A DNA stretch of 64,000 nucleotides from Symsagittifera roscoffensis (GCF_963678635.1 NC_087062.1:85143890-85207889); one strand, 5' to 3'; counted from the stretch's first letter, positions 39,734 to 52,202 are shown. The notes: a model not told the origin generated them from the sequence alone. Numbers and translations are program-made.

Positions 39734-41503
39734 CTTCCGACCACCGTTGTAAGTGATGCATATCTTACATGCATCATATCTTCTATAAATTTCGCATTAA
39801 GTTTTGAGAAAAGTTTTTCTTTGTCTTCTCGGAAATCGTATACGACTTAAAAAGAAAAATTTTCCAAGATTTGAACAGTCTAGATATCACTTTTTGAGTT
39901 GCAAGTCAATTATACTTGTTTTGGATGATATGCTTTTAATGTTTGGACTTTTTCGCTTTAAAAATAAACGAATTTTCTTAAGATTTTTCGCTGTTTTTGA
40001 TAAACTTAAAAAAACTCATCGAAGTCTTGGGTGAGTCCGATAAAGACTAGACATAGGTTTAATTTGCACCGAGCTCTGATTTAAAATTAATTTTAAAAGT
40101 CCAGCCCAGGTTCAGAATTTCCATGCATATTCTGTAGTTTCTCGTGCTGAGGACCTAAGTTTAACCAAGGTCAAGCAGAAATAGTTATTTTTTGCGCCTA
40201 ATCCTAATTGAATTGAGCCAAAAGTTCGAAATAGTTGCGCCAAAGTCTTTTATTTTATCAAAACATTGTTAAGACCATGTTTTTTTGATTAGAGGTGTTT
40301 TCTGTTTATAAACTGTCACAAACATTTTTGCACAATTTTAGGCTCAAAATCAAAATTGCTCTCTAAAAAGCCGTTTCACAAATCATCACAGATCGTTATT
40401 GTTATGAGTTTTGTCGATAGCGTTGTCAAATTGACAGATTTCATTAACACTTTCACTCAATCTGCAATGTTTGCACTTATCAAAAATTTGAATTTGTTTC
40501 TTAGATTTAATAACAACAAAGCGCTCAGAAATCATTAAATCGCCTGATGAATGAAAAAACGAGTGATCTCTACATATGACATCATGGTAATCTCAAAAAT
40601 CATTTTTCAAGTTTTCTCCTCAAATATAAATGCTTTTCAACGTTTGAGTTTAGTCTTTTTGCTGAACCATTTCGTTGCATTATACAAATAAACAATTGAG
40701 ATTTTTTGGAACTGTTGAAGCAAGGGCTTTTGATGAATGTTTTTTATAGTCGGAAATTGAATTGTAGTCTTTTTGCTTTTTTCATGAAGATAGTTTCCGA
40801 CAAGTAGCCAGCTGGTCTTTTTAGTGTTCCTCCAAAATGGGATGTGGTATTCAAGTTTGTGCTCTGAATCAAGCTCTGATTCAAATTAGACAACTTAAAC
40901 CGAATGAAAACAAAAAAATTTGCATTTTAAGGTTTCATGGAAAACTTTCAGTGGCACAATGAATTATTGGAAGGAAAGCAATCGAAGTTTCAATTTATTG
41001 AAAAAAGAAAATAAAATGGAGATTTATATAGTTTTAATAGCGTGGAAACGTACAAGAAGTGCAATTTCTTTGAAATAATTGAAATTCTTTTCATATGGTG
41101 CCAAACGTCTACCAATCTAGCGCTCTTTATTGCCATCCTACCACGCCAAAAATTGCACTCAAACCGTGGTTTTTGATTGCTCAACGTTCGACGGTAGTGA
41201 TGGAAAGTGAACGATTTTTTTCTCCAATCAAGTTTTGGCTTTTTAACTAGCTATTTTGGACGGAGTGTTTTTATACTATTCAAAAAGTATTGTTGTCTTG
41301 AGTGAAAAGTATTCTGAGTGATCATTTTTCGTGCAATTATGGGGATTTAAAGACTGTATTTGTATTTAGTCATTTTTGATGAAATTTGTTTTTCAACAGC
41401 CAAAGTTTATTGTTGTCTTGACCTCAGATTTGAAAAGATGTTTATCTGTGATCATTTTTCAAAGTTATGAGTCTTTGAAGGTTGCCATTTTGGCCAATTT
41501 TGA
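39734..41503. other. Non-coding host sequence, with dispersed-repeat copy at its end
   Basis: 39734-41290 shows nothing I can support as a gene. 41310-41503 matches the dispersed family of 29620-30140 in inverse orientation (GAAAAGATGTTTATCTGTGATCATT, GCCATTTTGGCCAATTT) and is cut by the giant element at 41504. Confidence 0.65.
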
Positions 41504-41507
41504 ATAA
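41504..41507. other. Target-site duplication, left (ATAA)
   Basis: ATAA directly before the 5' LTR TGGAACC, repeated at 63525-63528 directly after the 3' LTR end AACTCA. Four bases is within the normal range for Ty3/gypsy-type integrases. Confidence 0.8.
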
Positions 41508-41882
41508 TGGAACCAAATCTAAACTAGTTTTTATTATTGGTTTTTTAATGATATTTTTTCTCTATAAAATATTAAATACTAACCAATCATACTCCATCAA
41601 ACTAACAACTTATTTATTTGTGAAGTGTTGAAACTACTTGTAGTTTCAACACCAGAACAATTTGAATTAAACTTAGAATACTGTTGTTATTCTGGAACTA
41701 ACTCGCGTAAACCGGTGTACACTAGATCTTTTGAGACTAGGAGGTATAAGATCAAGATTATGATTGGTATCAGACTAAGAAGTTGCACGAATCTATCCGG
41801 CCGAAAATAAGATAGCGTGACGAGTAGACGGTGTACCTTATCTGAAATTACTCTATGAGTACAGAACAAGATTAATAACTCA
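41508..41882 (+). repeat. 5' LTR (375 bp)
   Basis: From TGGAACCAAATC to TTAATAACTCA. Aligns end to end with 63149-63524. Contains TATAAAATATT at about 41562 as a promoter candidate and a perfect 12-bp-arm palindrome at 41626-41651. Confidence 0.92.
41626..41651. promoter_or_regulatory. Perfect 26-bp palindrome in the 5' LTR
   Basis: TGTTGAAACTAC, two bases, then GTAGTTTCAACA. The 3' LTR copy (63268-63293) has one arm with two changes (TATTGAAACTAC). It lies about 60 bases after the TATA-like box, so it could be an RNA hairpin at the start of transcripts or a protein site. No match known to me. Confidence 0.7.
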
Positions 41883-41884
41883 TC

Positions 41885-41904
41885 TGGTGCGACCAAAAAT
41901 CTCG
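41885..41904 (+). other. Primer binding site (tRNA not identified)
   Basis: TGGTGCGACCAAAAATCTCG begins two bases after the LTR. Its inverse complement ends in GTCGCACCA, preceded by a TTCGA-type T-loop sequence, which is what the 3' end of a tRNA looks like. A host tRNA with acceptor GCGACC- would be the primer. Confidence 0.75.
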
Positions 41905-42002
41905 AATAGACCTTAAATAATCTAGAAATAGACAAAAATTAGATTAGAATTAGACAAATACAATATTTCATAAAAATGTTGTAAGACAAGAATTTATTAG
42001 AT

Positions 42003-42176
42003 ATGTCTCTACGTTTCAATAGATCAGATCCAATAATCCGAACAAGACGAGAACTACCCGGTATTGGAAGAAGACGTCGAACAAGAAACGACATACGACT
42101 AAGAAGAAATCTAATAATTGATTTTATGATAGTACGACAAAAACAAGATCAAACTTTTGTATTAAGAATACTTTAA
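42003..42176 (+). CDS. Small arginine-rich ORF in the leader (57 aa)
   Basis: ATG at 42003, TAA at 42174-42176. About a quarter of the residues are arginine, with a GRRRRTR core. Unlike gag, pol and env in this copy it is undamaged. The stop lies just before a strong donor-like site. A basic peptide of this kind could bind RNA, but nothing in the sequence proves translation. Confidence 0.5.
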   Translation: MSLRFNRSDPIIRTRRELPGIGRRRRTRNDIRLRRNLIIDFMIVRQKQDQTFVLRIL

Positions 42177-42177
42177 G

Positions 42178-42186
42178 CAGTAAGTT
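42178..42186 (+). promoter_or_regulatory. Candidate splice donor in the leader
   Basis: GCA|GTAAGTT, matching the donor consensus from +1 to +6. In retroviruses a leader donor makes the spliced env mRNA. CCCAACTTAG near 56810 could serve as acceptor, but this is inference. Confidence 0.4.
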
Positions 42187-42493
42187 TAATTTTTCATTTT
42201 TTGACATAATATTTGAAGAATTATCTTCAATAACCTTTCATGGCGCTAAACCTATTAACTGTAAAATAACGACTGATAAAAACAACACTTGCCGTTTTCC
42301 TTAAATCAGCTGTAAATTAAATAACATATTGAAAAAATTTTCATTGAACATAAAAATACAAAAATTAGTTAGTATAAATCAAAAATTTTTAGTATATATA
42401 AATCATCTCATCATCACAGCTTTATCACCTACAACATAACAGCAAATTTCAAAAATTAACGATCATCAAAACTAAAACTCTCTAATTTTAAAC

Positions 42494-42641
42494 TATCAAG
42501 GCTTATCCTTGCTTTCACTTAAATTAATCTCATTTAAATAACAGATCATCAAAGCTCACCTTGGATCTTTAAATTAAACTATATCTAAATTTTTAACTTT
42601 CTAAATTTCTAAACCTCTGATCATCAAGGCCTATCCTTGGA
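42494..42641 (+). repeat. Three repeated small hairpins in the leader
   Basis: CAAGG-CTTAT-CCTTG (42497-42511), CAAAGCTCACCTTGG (about 42550-42564) and CAAGG-CCTAT-CCTTGG (42626-42640), the last two preceded by GATCAT. Repeated stem-loops upstream of gag are what a packaging signal may look like, but no function is shown. Confidence 0.45.
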
Positions 42642-43425
42642 TCAAATAGAAATTTTTCTTTATCCCCCTCCAAATATAATCAGTGTCTAACAACCTCAAA
42701 CGTCCAGGCTAAAACCTCAACTAGATGATCCAGGCTAAAACACTTAAGCTTAGTTAGTCATAAAATAGTATCTAACGAACTACTCGCGTTCTAATTATAC
42801 CTGAGCCTTGTGGATCGATTTACTATTCTCCAAACCCTGATCACAAATCACAACCCTTAAGTAACATGAGCTAGGTCAATCTTAGCTTAGAATTAGTCAC
42901 GAGAAAGTACAAATCATTCTTCAGAATCAATATACGCTTTTCTCTCCAACCTAAATATACGACCCAAGTTAAGCGAACCACAAAAAAATTGTAAGAACTA
43001 ACAGTTTAAGGCATTACAATCACTAATCCAGATTTTGCATCCATCATCCTAAACCTTATGTCAAGAGACAACTTAGGAATTAAACAAACAATCATAATAC
43101 ACAATTGTTTAATTAACGAAGAAAGATTCGACCTCGTAATCAGACCACACAGACAAACAGTAGGATAAATAAGAATATTTCACCAACTATATTTCACTGA
43201 CTCAGAAACCACGCCACCATCATCAGTAAAAGGTAAACGAAAAATTGAAAAATGCTACAAAAACAAACCAATTTATTTGAACAATTGGAATCAACCAATA
43301 AGACACATTGAAAGTTACACACTAACCGTAATACAACACAAATAAGATTCGAAATGAAGTTAACCCAGAAACTTCAATACTTCCATTTTTAATATACCCA
43401 TTAACTGAACCTCGAGGACAGATAG

Positions 43426-45970
43426 AGTTTTGTCAAAATTTGCAAACTCATTAAAAAAGGAGAAAGTCCGTGCACAAATAATTTTCCCGATGTGAAAATC
43501 AAAAGACAACTTCTTGACCACTATCACAAATGTATATATAGTTTCACATCAAAATATGGAATCTACACAACAGAAATTAGATCACCAAATGCATTTCATG
43601 ACAGACATCTCATTCAAACTGATGATGTAGTTATTGATTTTTCGAAAGTCTTTACACAATACATCAAAAACATACAACATCAAAACTCACAAAGAGCAAA
43701 CTCGATGTTTACAAATGATGTATTCTCACTTATCAATAGCTATTTATCTACATTAAAACTAAATGAACCTCAAGGCGATTCACCTACTCAAACATCTCGA
43801 CATACAATTGTACGACAGGAAATACACATATTTTCAAAATTTTTAAATGCAATCCGAGAAGATCTAACAAAAATTGAAATAACACAACATGTTAAACACG
43901 ATTTACAAAAAATCTTAGCATGGATTATCATCGATTATTTTAGTCACAATTTTGATTTTTTGATTAAACAAGAAAAAAATTTTGACCACAAAATACAGAT
44001 GACGAAACTGCACTAGCAGAGCAATCAGATATCAAGTCAAGCAATTAAGGCAATCTCTATTCACAAAAATTATGTTGGAGTATATCCACTTACAGTTGAC
44101 TCAACACCTTTGAATTATAGTTTGTTCTTCCATGAAAGAACAGGAAATAATAGCTTACATTCTACATTTCTAAATAAAGATAACTTGAATGGAACAGGAA
44201 ATGTTACACAACAAGATATACAAACATCATCGCTTTTTGTAGGCAACGAAATTGTTGAAACAACAACAACAACAGAAGCACAACGAAACGTTTCACCTAT
44301 TCAATCCAATTCTACAACTCTAAAATTAAAAAAAAAATCAAACGTTACAACAATTATACAATCAACAGTAAACTCTTCTGTTGCACAAAAATATTCACAA
44401 ATGGATTACCAAACATTTCGATCAGTAACAAAGCCATCATACAAACAACAAACATCGCATAGAAATATTGTTGCAGAGCATAAATACAATTATGTAAATG
44501 GACCAAAAACGACAAAACCTAAAACAAATACTCAAATATTTGCACAGAATCTGAATATACCACAACCGACTTTAAACACAGTAAACTTTCTTGATCAACC
44601 ACAGTCCTCACAAGAGCAAAGTGAAAAATATCCATTTTTTCAACAAAATAATCATACAAGTAAATACAATACCAAAAATCAACCTCATTATTATCCACAA
44701 AGTTATTTTGCATCTGATGATGAAGGTAATTATAAACAAAATCATCAACGATTTTACTCAAACAAAAAATCTAGTTCTTACAACCTTGAGCAACCAAATT
44801 TTTTTGAACCATACACACGAAATGAACAAATTCGACAACCTAGAAATAATCCAACATTTCACAACAATAATTTTCAACAACAAAATCCAGTCAACACAAT
44901 CATACCAACCAACTCAAATGCAAAACAAAATCCCACGGCCATATTATTTACAAAAACACGAAATAACAAAAGGCCAACTAACAAGTTTTCTCAAATGCCA
45001 CATGCCGCAGAATCACTAGAAATGACTATGAACCCATACCTAATGGGTGAATCATTAGTAACATCAAATAAACCACTAATGGTATTCACAGGCTCAGATC
45101 CTGAATACTCTGTAAAAGATTAACTAAGCGAAGTCACAGCAAACTTAATTTTAAATATAGGACTTGAACCAATAAACACGCCACTTTATCAAAATTGGAT
45201 ACATAGACGCACAGCTTTAACCCAAACTACACTTGATCGCGCTGCCCAAAAATGGTTTTCATTTTTACCTATAGAAATAAAATCAGATTGGAAAAGATTC
45301 ACACAAGAATTTTCAAAAATGTTTGATTCAGAAAGAAACAAACAACATCAAAAAGTTTCATGCAATGAAATTCGTTCACTACCAAGTGAAACAAAAAACA
45401 ACTTGCAGTAAAAATAGAAACACTAGTCCGAAAAGCATACTCAATACTTTATGATTATAAAAATACAAATAGGACGATCACCATACCAAAGAAAAACACG
45501 AAATTTTTCACAAAACAGATATAGTCGACCAGATAGTCGAAATAGTCAATATCGAAATAAATATTCAATTTCAAATTTAAACCAACGTGAATTTTTGTTT
45601 GACACCAGTTCCCATTCAAGTTCTAGGAATAGAAATTGTTCAAACAATCAATCTAGAAACTTTTCATACAATTGCCATAGAAATTATTCCAACGATAGGA
45701 AGAGAAACTATTCAAACAATCGAAACCCTTAGATATCAAACTAATCGATCACGCGCTTATTCTAACAACAGATCAAAATATAATAGTTATCGAAATAGAT
45801 CACGCGACACCTCATAGAACAGAAGTTCAAGCTACTACAACAAACAAAGGAACTACTCTCAACCATCACATAATAATAACACACGTTATCAAAATAAACA
45901 ACAAAATTATAGGAGTAGTAAACCTAAACATCAAAGACAAATAAATCAGGTACACTCAACTAAATAAACT
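43426..45970 (+). pseudogene. Giant element: gag
   Basis: The frame is open from a TAG at 43423 with no early ATG. 43492-44016 is an alpha-helical-looking N-terminal part. 44110-45123 is long, Gln/Asn/Thr-rich and disordered, ending MVFTGSDPEYSVKD. An in-frame TAA at 45121 interrupts the retrotransposon gag domain, which continues to 45410 with ALTQTTLDRAAQKWFSFLP and WKRFTQEFSKMF. 45451-45960 encodes an arginine/asparagine repeat region (NRN, SNNR) instead of zinc knuckles. Gag forms the particle. Breaks: frame change near 44015, the stop at 45121, stops near 45408 and 45730. Confidence 0.8.
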
Positions 45971-46327
45971 CAATCAGACCCCCCTGGTATTGAAAACAAC
46001 GAAAGCACAGAATTGCAATGAAGTCATATAAATTGCGAATCAACAGACAACGAAAGTGACACAGAAAACACAATTTCAATTATTATGAGGAACGTTGAAA
46101 ATGACTGTACCTAATATATATGAACAACCGATATATTCTCACATATATCAAAACAAGGATCATTTTCTTTTGAATTATTATACAAGACCAGTATCAAATA
46201 ACACAACAAAGGAAAACATAGAAAAAATAATAGAAGAAATAACAGAAGGAAAATCCACAGAATGCTCAAGAGCAAAAAACATTTATCAAAACATACTTAA
46301 AGAACCACAGGTACATAAGGAAAAAAT

Positions 46328-46570
46328 ATGGACAAACCCACTTCTTTTAGAAAGTCTAAAATCCAAACATTGCAAACACCAGACCTTGAAATAGATTTTT
46401 TGACTGATTCTGGAGCAGGATCAAAAATTATAAACATTCCCACTTGGAATGAAATAAGAATTCTACACCCAGAATTAATACCCTTCAAAACAACAAGCAG
46501 ACTAGCAACCGCTCAAGGATCAGCCTTAACAACTTATGGAAAAATCCAACTTTTCCTTGTTCCCACTTGA
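46328..46570 (+). pseudogene. Giant element: protease, pol copy 1
   Basis: The active-site motif is DSGAGSKI (46402-46425) preceded by LEIDFLT, typical of retroelement aspartic proteases. SALTTYGKIQLF follows. The frame ends at a TGA (46568-46570) within a Val-Pro-Thr-stop context that is also present in copy 2 (52907-52909), so this stop predates the duplication. Confidence 0.75.
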
Positions 46571-47329
46571 ACATTGGAACAAAACAAACTCATAAGCAAA
46601 CCACTTACACAAACCTTCCATATCGTTGATATGCAACATAATATCATTGGAATCTTATTTATTACTCAATATATACCAACAGTACATATCTTGTATATCA
46701 AAATTCCTATAAAAAGATAAATACAGTAGAATGAAAAACACGGCTTTGACATTTTTTCAAAGAATAAACAAACAACCACTATTTTTCTCTAAATTTTGCA
46801 CCATATACAATCAGGAACGGATTCACCTCGAAACGAAACCACTATCAGGAAATGTATATAAATTTTTAATTAAACAAGTTCACTAAAATGAGAAAGAACA
46901 AAATCAGCAGCATCTCATTATATCTGACCTTAAATTCAGATCAATTCAAAAATTTTTCAGAGTAACAATTTCATCTATCAAATACATGAAAAACTTAAAA
47001 TCCGATATGATTTCTTTACACATCTATAACAATTCCCAATATAAAATAACCTTACCTCTAGAACTCTTACGTTATTGTAAAACTAACGCAACAATTTCTC
47101 CTTTAAAAGAAATAGCGTATAGAGTAAATTAGATGTTACAACCAAGAAATATATGTCAATCAACAATTTTTGACGTAGAATTGTCAATTAATAATACTTT
47201 GGGCAATGAAAAATGAAATTCAGATGATTTAACAAAAACAGCCTATTTTAAAACCGGCGTTTCATATATCAAAATACACGAAACAACAACAAACATTTCT
47301 AACAATGTTTAATTTTCAACACTCTCAGA

Positions 47330-48720
47330 TAACACAAAAAGAATTCGAACACTTAGCTGACTTTTTATTATAATACCCAAAAGTTTACGGAACATCAAAA
47401 TTTGATATTGAAAAGTAAATTCATCATTACATTTACCCCTAAGACCTGACGCAGTTTTCGATAAACAACGAGCAAGTTAAGTCCCAGTTCACTTGCAAGA
47501 CAAAGTTATCCAATTGCTTGAAATACTAGAACAATATGAAATCATCTCCATAAAAAGGAACAGACAAAAAGTAGCCCATTCATAAACCCCGTCATCATAT
47601 TAGCAAAAAGAGAATCATTATTAATTGTTATAGATGCAAGATATCTCAATTCACTAATTGATCAATTTGAATGTAATTGGCATATTGAACTAATTCAAGT
47701 CATTCTCACAGAAAAAACGATAAATACTTCACAACAGCAGATAAGAATAGTGCGTACAATCAAATGCCGCTAGATAAACAATCACGACGATTAACACAAT
47801 TACTTATTGGAAACCAACAATACGAGTTCAACTGATTATTCTATGGAATTTCCATAGGGCCAGCAGCATTTTCAGCATTTATCAGTAAAATTTTCAGACC
47901 ACTATAACTCAATATAAATGCAATCAAATATTTGGACGATGTTTCTATGCAATCACAAACAAAAGACGAAATGTTCATTGTCTTAGAAAAAAATCATCAT
48001 ATACTACTACAAGAAAACATGAAAGCAGCCCCAGATAAATCACACTTTTTTCTAACACGAGTAAAAATCCTTGGACATATTATAGACAGAAACAGTATAA
48101 ATTCCTTAAAATATCACATATATGCAATCCAAAAACTCCAACCACTTACAAATAAGGAGAAAATACAAGAGTTATGTGGAATGTTAAACTTCTTCAGTAA
48201 ATACGTATACAAAATGCAGTTATACTTAAGGCCATTCTACAAAATCCTTATACAACAAAATAAATTCGAATGGACGACAGATCATCAAAAATGATTTGAA
48301 GAAATACAAACTCTTTTCACTGAACATTTATCCAACACTATTCCAGATCTCAATCAACCATTTTATGCCATGTGCGACGCCTCAAATTTTGGCATCGGCG
48401 CAGCTTTATTTTTACAATCTCACAATGGAACAAATAAAGTGAACCTCATTTTAGCAAACTCTAGGCTATTCACACAAGCTGAACCTAGACTCTCTACATT
48501 ATAAGAGAATGCACAGCCACAATATACACACATACAGAATATGAATTTTTTTTACTTGGATCTAAAGATTCAACAGTTCTATTTACAGAACTGTTCCAAT
48601 AATCTTTCTTTTTACACAAAAATGAATCACAAACCATAGAGTTTACAGATTTCAACTAATTTTAATGAAATTTCCAAACTTACATATAGTTTGAACAACA
48701 GAAGAAAAAAACGTCGCACT
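47330..48720 (+). pseudogene. Giant element: RT and RNase H, pol copy 1
   Basis: The YLDD catalytic box is at 47932-47943, followed by the RT thumb (KILGHIID, IQELCGMLNFFSKY) to 48294. RNase H begins FYAMCDASNFGIGAAL (48361-48408). The RT fingers (47330-47900) are recognisable but interrupted by many stops; further stops lie at 48292 and near 48503. Confidence 0.8.
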
Positions 48721-49221
48721 ACCCAATACTCTCGGTAGAAATACACCACCTGAATTATTAACACGAAAAACAACAGTTGAAATACCAAAAAAACAAAAAA
48801 ATTTCCTTGCAAAAGTTGAAATATCAACAAGATTTCATTGCAGTTATGCAGTAAAAATTGATGTAGACCAATCACAAACAAATAATCTACAACAATTTCC
48901 ACTATATCCAGATTGTCAAAACAATCATTACGAAATAGATTTATTAGGAAAATCTACATTCAAACCGACACCATACTCCTCATGGATAAAAAACAACACA
49001 CAGCAAAAAACAGTCAAACAAAATTTATATAGGAAAATCTATTCTCTTTAATAAAAAAAGAAAATCTCACTGATAAAATCAATTTATCAGGCCCACGAAA
49101 TAGTGATTCAAAAATTACAATCAACCATGTTTTAACTTTCATAACACACTAGATACAATACCTCCATCAAAAGTAGAAATTGAAAATATTTTTCTAGTAA
49201 TAACAAAAAAAAACACTCGAA

Positions 49222-50985
49222 TTGTTACAAAAACATCAAAGTCTTGACCCAGTCATTAGACAATTAAAATCTTGGCACAAGTATAAAACCAAGCCACTTA
49301 AAGCCGATACGACCATACTAGGAAACAAAACCCTGCTTAGATATTTCAGAAAATTTAACAACACCATTATCAATGAAAACACAGATATCCTAGAAAATCA
49401 AACAATCAAAACCAAAGTACCCTGCTTACCTTTAAAAATGATGCTTTTAGCTTTTCTTACCTCTCACTCTTTACACACGAAAGAACACTCAGGAGCAGAA
49501 AAAACATACTCAAACTTTATACAAATGTTTTTTGCCAAATGCATCAATTTGAACAAAATTATTATGCAACGATTGCATAACATGTCAATTAAACAAACTA
49601 TACCGAAACCAAAGACAAATCGCAGATAAACAAGATTTTAAAGCACCAAGCGTTTGTTTTAATCGCAGAATTATTTTTGATACAAAAGGACCAATATCAT
49701 CACCCTCAGAAGGAAACTCATATATAATGGTATTAGTAGATGCATTCACACACTACATAGCACTTAACCAAGTACCTCATTGTAACGCTTATTATGCATA
49801 TACAACAGTTTAAGAACACTGGATAGCAAAATTCGGTTTACCCGAAACCCTTGTTACAGACAATGGCACTGAATTTATAAACAACGAAATCATTACACTA
49901 TGCCACTTATGTAACATCAAGCAAAAACCGTATACATCTCACGCACCATGGACTAATGGATTAGTCGAAGGCATGCACCGTTCACTACAAGAATATCTTA
50001 GATGTATCATTAACGGAAATGACACAAGATGTACTGAATAGGCCCTAGATGTAAAACTATTCCCACTATCTTAGAATCCACAAACAACAACAACTTTAGG
50101 ACAATCAACCTATGAAATGGTTTTCAATAAAAAACCACGGAAACCGATAATGTTCACATCAAATTCTTCAAAAAATGCACAAGGTTATTGCCAACCCACT
50201 AAAGAATCAGTATGTTACAATCTACCACTACATACCCACAATGAAGATCATTTTCATCATCCACAATTTTTAAAACTAGCTTCCGGAACACACACTGAAT
50301 AGTTTTTAAATACAGATAAGAAACATAATGATACTTATCAAAAAGTAACAAAGAAATTATTACAAAGGCAAAACATAAATATTCAAATCAATTCACGTTT
50401 TACACCAGCAACAAAACAAATAAATGATAAACCCACGGATGTAACATACGAACTTACAGACGTGAACAAAAAGAAATCGTTCAACATCGAAACAATCTTT
50501 TAGCTTACTACCCAAAAGAGTACGCCATTAGAGAACTTACTCAATTATACTCTTTTACAGGACTTAAAATCATTCAAAATAAATCAGAACAAAATCAAAT
50601 TCAAAAGATTGATTTGCAAGTCATTCGAAAACAATTAAATAAAAAGGAAAAAGAACTTCTCAAGCTAATATCAAAAAACGAAGACAACCAAAAGATACCT
50701 CAAACAGAAAGAAAAATTGAAAGTTTGAAGAAAAAATTATACCACAAATTCAAAAAGATAGACACTCATCGCGACTTCGTAGTCAGCCACGAAAAGATTA
50801 CAAAACTTTCATCCCACAATCTAAAATATCAAAAAAAGTTGAATTTCAAAAACCACTTGGACCAAACAAATGGACCAAACACATGGATGGAATTTTTTCT
50901 CAAAATTCATGCTGAAAAGCACTTGAACAAACTAGTTCGAATTCAGCCAATAAGAAGTTTTTACGAATCATCATCTCATTTTTAA
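49222..50985 (+). pseudogene. Giant element: integrase, pol copy 1
   Basis: The zinc-binding region has SLHTKEHSGAEKTYSNF. The core has ILVDAFTHYIAL-type (49731-49760), TDNGTEFINNEI (catalytic Asp intact) and NGLVEGMHRSLQEYL (catalytic Glu). The tail (50614-50985) is lysine-rich with coiled-coil character. Stops occur at 49627, near 49810 and 50040. About 95 bases encoding the start of the GPY/F-type module are missing near 50413. Confidence 0.8.
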
Positions 50986-51404
50986 CACGATTTTTTTAGC
51001 CGACAAACCACCACCCTCAGGCTAATCTCTAAAGACCTCCAGGTCAAAAATAAGCAAACCGCTAAACATTGACACCTGAAATAAACAACGTTTCAATATT
51101 ACAACCCTCCCTTATTAAGTAGTACAACGATCAACAATATTGTCCCAACTTAGACCTCAAAAACCCCTCAGGCAAAAAATTAAATTAGGCTAAAGAACAA
51201 AATGAACATAATCATTTAGCCTAAAGTTCGAATATCCCTCAGATAACCCCAATCACCCAATAAACAACAATAAAACAATAAAGACAATTAAGAGCCCTCC
51301 AAACTTTCCCTTCTCAAAAACTGCCAAAATCCAACCCACTTGTCAAAAAATCAATAAATATTCCGACCGCACTTGAATTTTTTTTACAAAAAAAATTAAA
51401 TTGA

Positions 51405-51686
51405 CGGAGAAATCACTTCTTCATATGGTCTTTTCTCAAACAGTTCACAAAATACAAAAGAATTTTAAATCTTTTTTCAATTCTTTCCAATTTTTTCAGA
51501 TCTTATATAATTTTTATATCCGAAATTTTAGAAATAATCATCCTCTCCCTGATAAATTTGTGCAATTTTTTCATCATTTTTTATTTCCTAGCCCAAGTCT
51601 ACGTAATTTTCTCTAAAATCATTGACTACCTCTTCAGGTACGATATTTCAAATAACTATCTAAATGTTCCAACATCTATTCAGTAG
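51405..51686 (+). pseudogene. Hydrophobic open frame between the two pol copies (env-tail-like)
   Basis: Open for 94 codons, no ATG, ending TAG at 51684-51686. Dominated by Ile, Leu and Phe with two membrane-length segments (around 51510-51620). Its position after integrase and its composition suggest the membrane part of an env gene left behind when the pol block was duplicated. I see no clear residue match to the env at 56797-59477. Confidence 0.4.
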
Positions 51687-51741
51687 AACAGATGTTTTTC
51701 TTCTTTTTATAAAACTTCTCACATTTTAGACATCTCTGATA

Positions 51742-51840
51742 ATGACAGTATGCAAATACATAAAGAAGGCTATCGTAACCTTCGCGTTAGCAACGATATT
51801 TTTAATCCTTTTTGTTGAAGAATATTACAATAAACTTTAA
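51742..51840 (+). CDS. 32-aa peptide with one membrane segment
   Basis: ATG at 51742, TAA at 51838-51840. A basic start (CKYIKKA) is followed by about 16 hydrophobic residues (ATIFLILFV) and an acidic-aromatic end (EEYYNK). Could be a real small membrane peptide or part of the same env remnant. Confidence 0.35.
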   Translation: MTVCKYIKKAIVTFALATIFLILFVEEYYNKL

Positions 51841-51890
51841 ATTTCTTCTGTAAAAAAAAAATTTTCCAAAATTTTTCCAAAATTGCTTAA

Positions 51891-52202
51891 AAAAACCCTC
51901 ATCAGTCCCCACCAACAACGTCCCAAGAACCTCCAACAACACCAACAAATACACAAACAAATAATCCTCAATCATCAACACGTATTTCTTTTCAAGAGAA
52001 TCCATATACATTTGAAGAAAGACACGCACGATTGTCTGAACCACTAGAGCCTGTAATTCGCCAAGCATCGCTGAGCGAAACACGGAACGAAGCAGTATAT
52101 AATATATACCCACCTCTCCAACAAGATCCTAATAGAGCAAGACATCAAAATCAAAACCAAAACACTTTAGAAATAAATCGACAAACTATTCATTCAAGAT
52201 GA
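51891..52202 (+). pseudogene. Polar, proline/threonine-rich open frame with a YPPL motif
   Basis: Open between stops at 51888-51890 and 52200-52202, without an early ATG. N-terminal part is rich in Pro, Thr, Gln and Asn; the C-terminal part has YNIYPPLQQDP. PPxY/YPxL motifs are used by retroviral Gag for budding, and long Env tails are also polar. It runs directly into the nucleocapsid part of the second duplicated block. Confidence 0.4.

Larger units (their letters stand above)
45899..51159 (+). repeat. Internal direct repeat, copy 1 (5.26 kb)
   Basis: Starts at CAACAAAATTATAGG and ends at CAACTTAGACCTCA. Matches 52239-56816 at very high identity. It includes the RT core that copy 2 lacks, and it lacks about 95 bases near 50413 that copy 2 has at 55987-56080. 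Confidence 0.9.
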
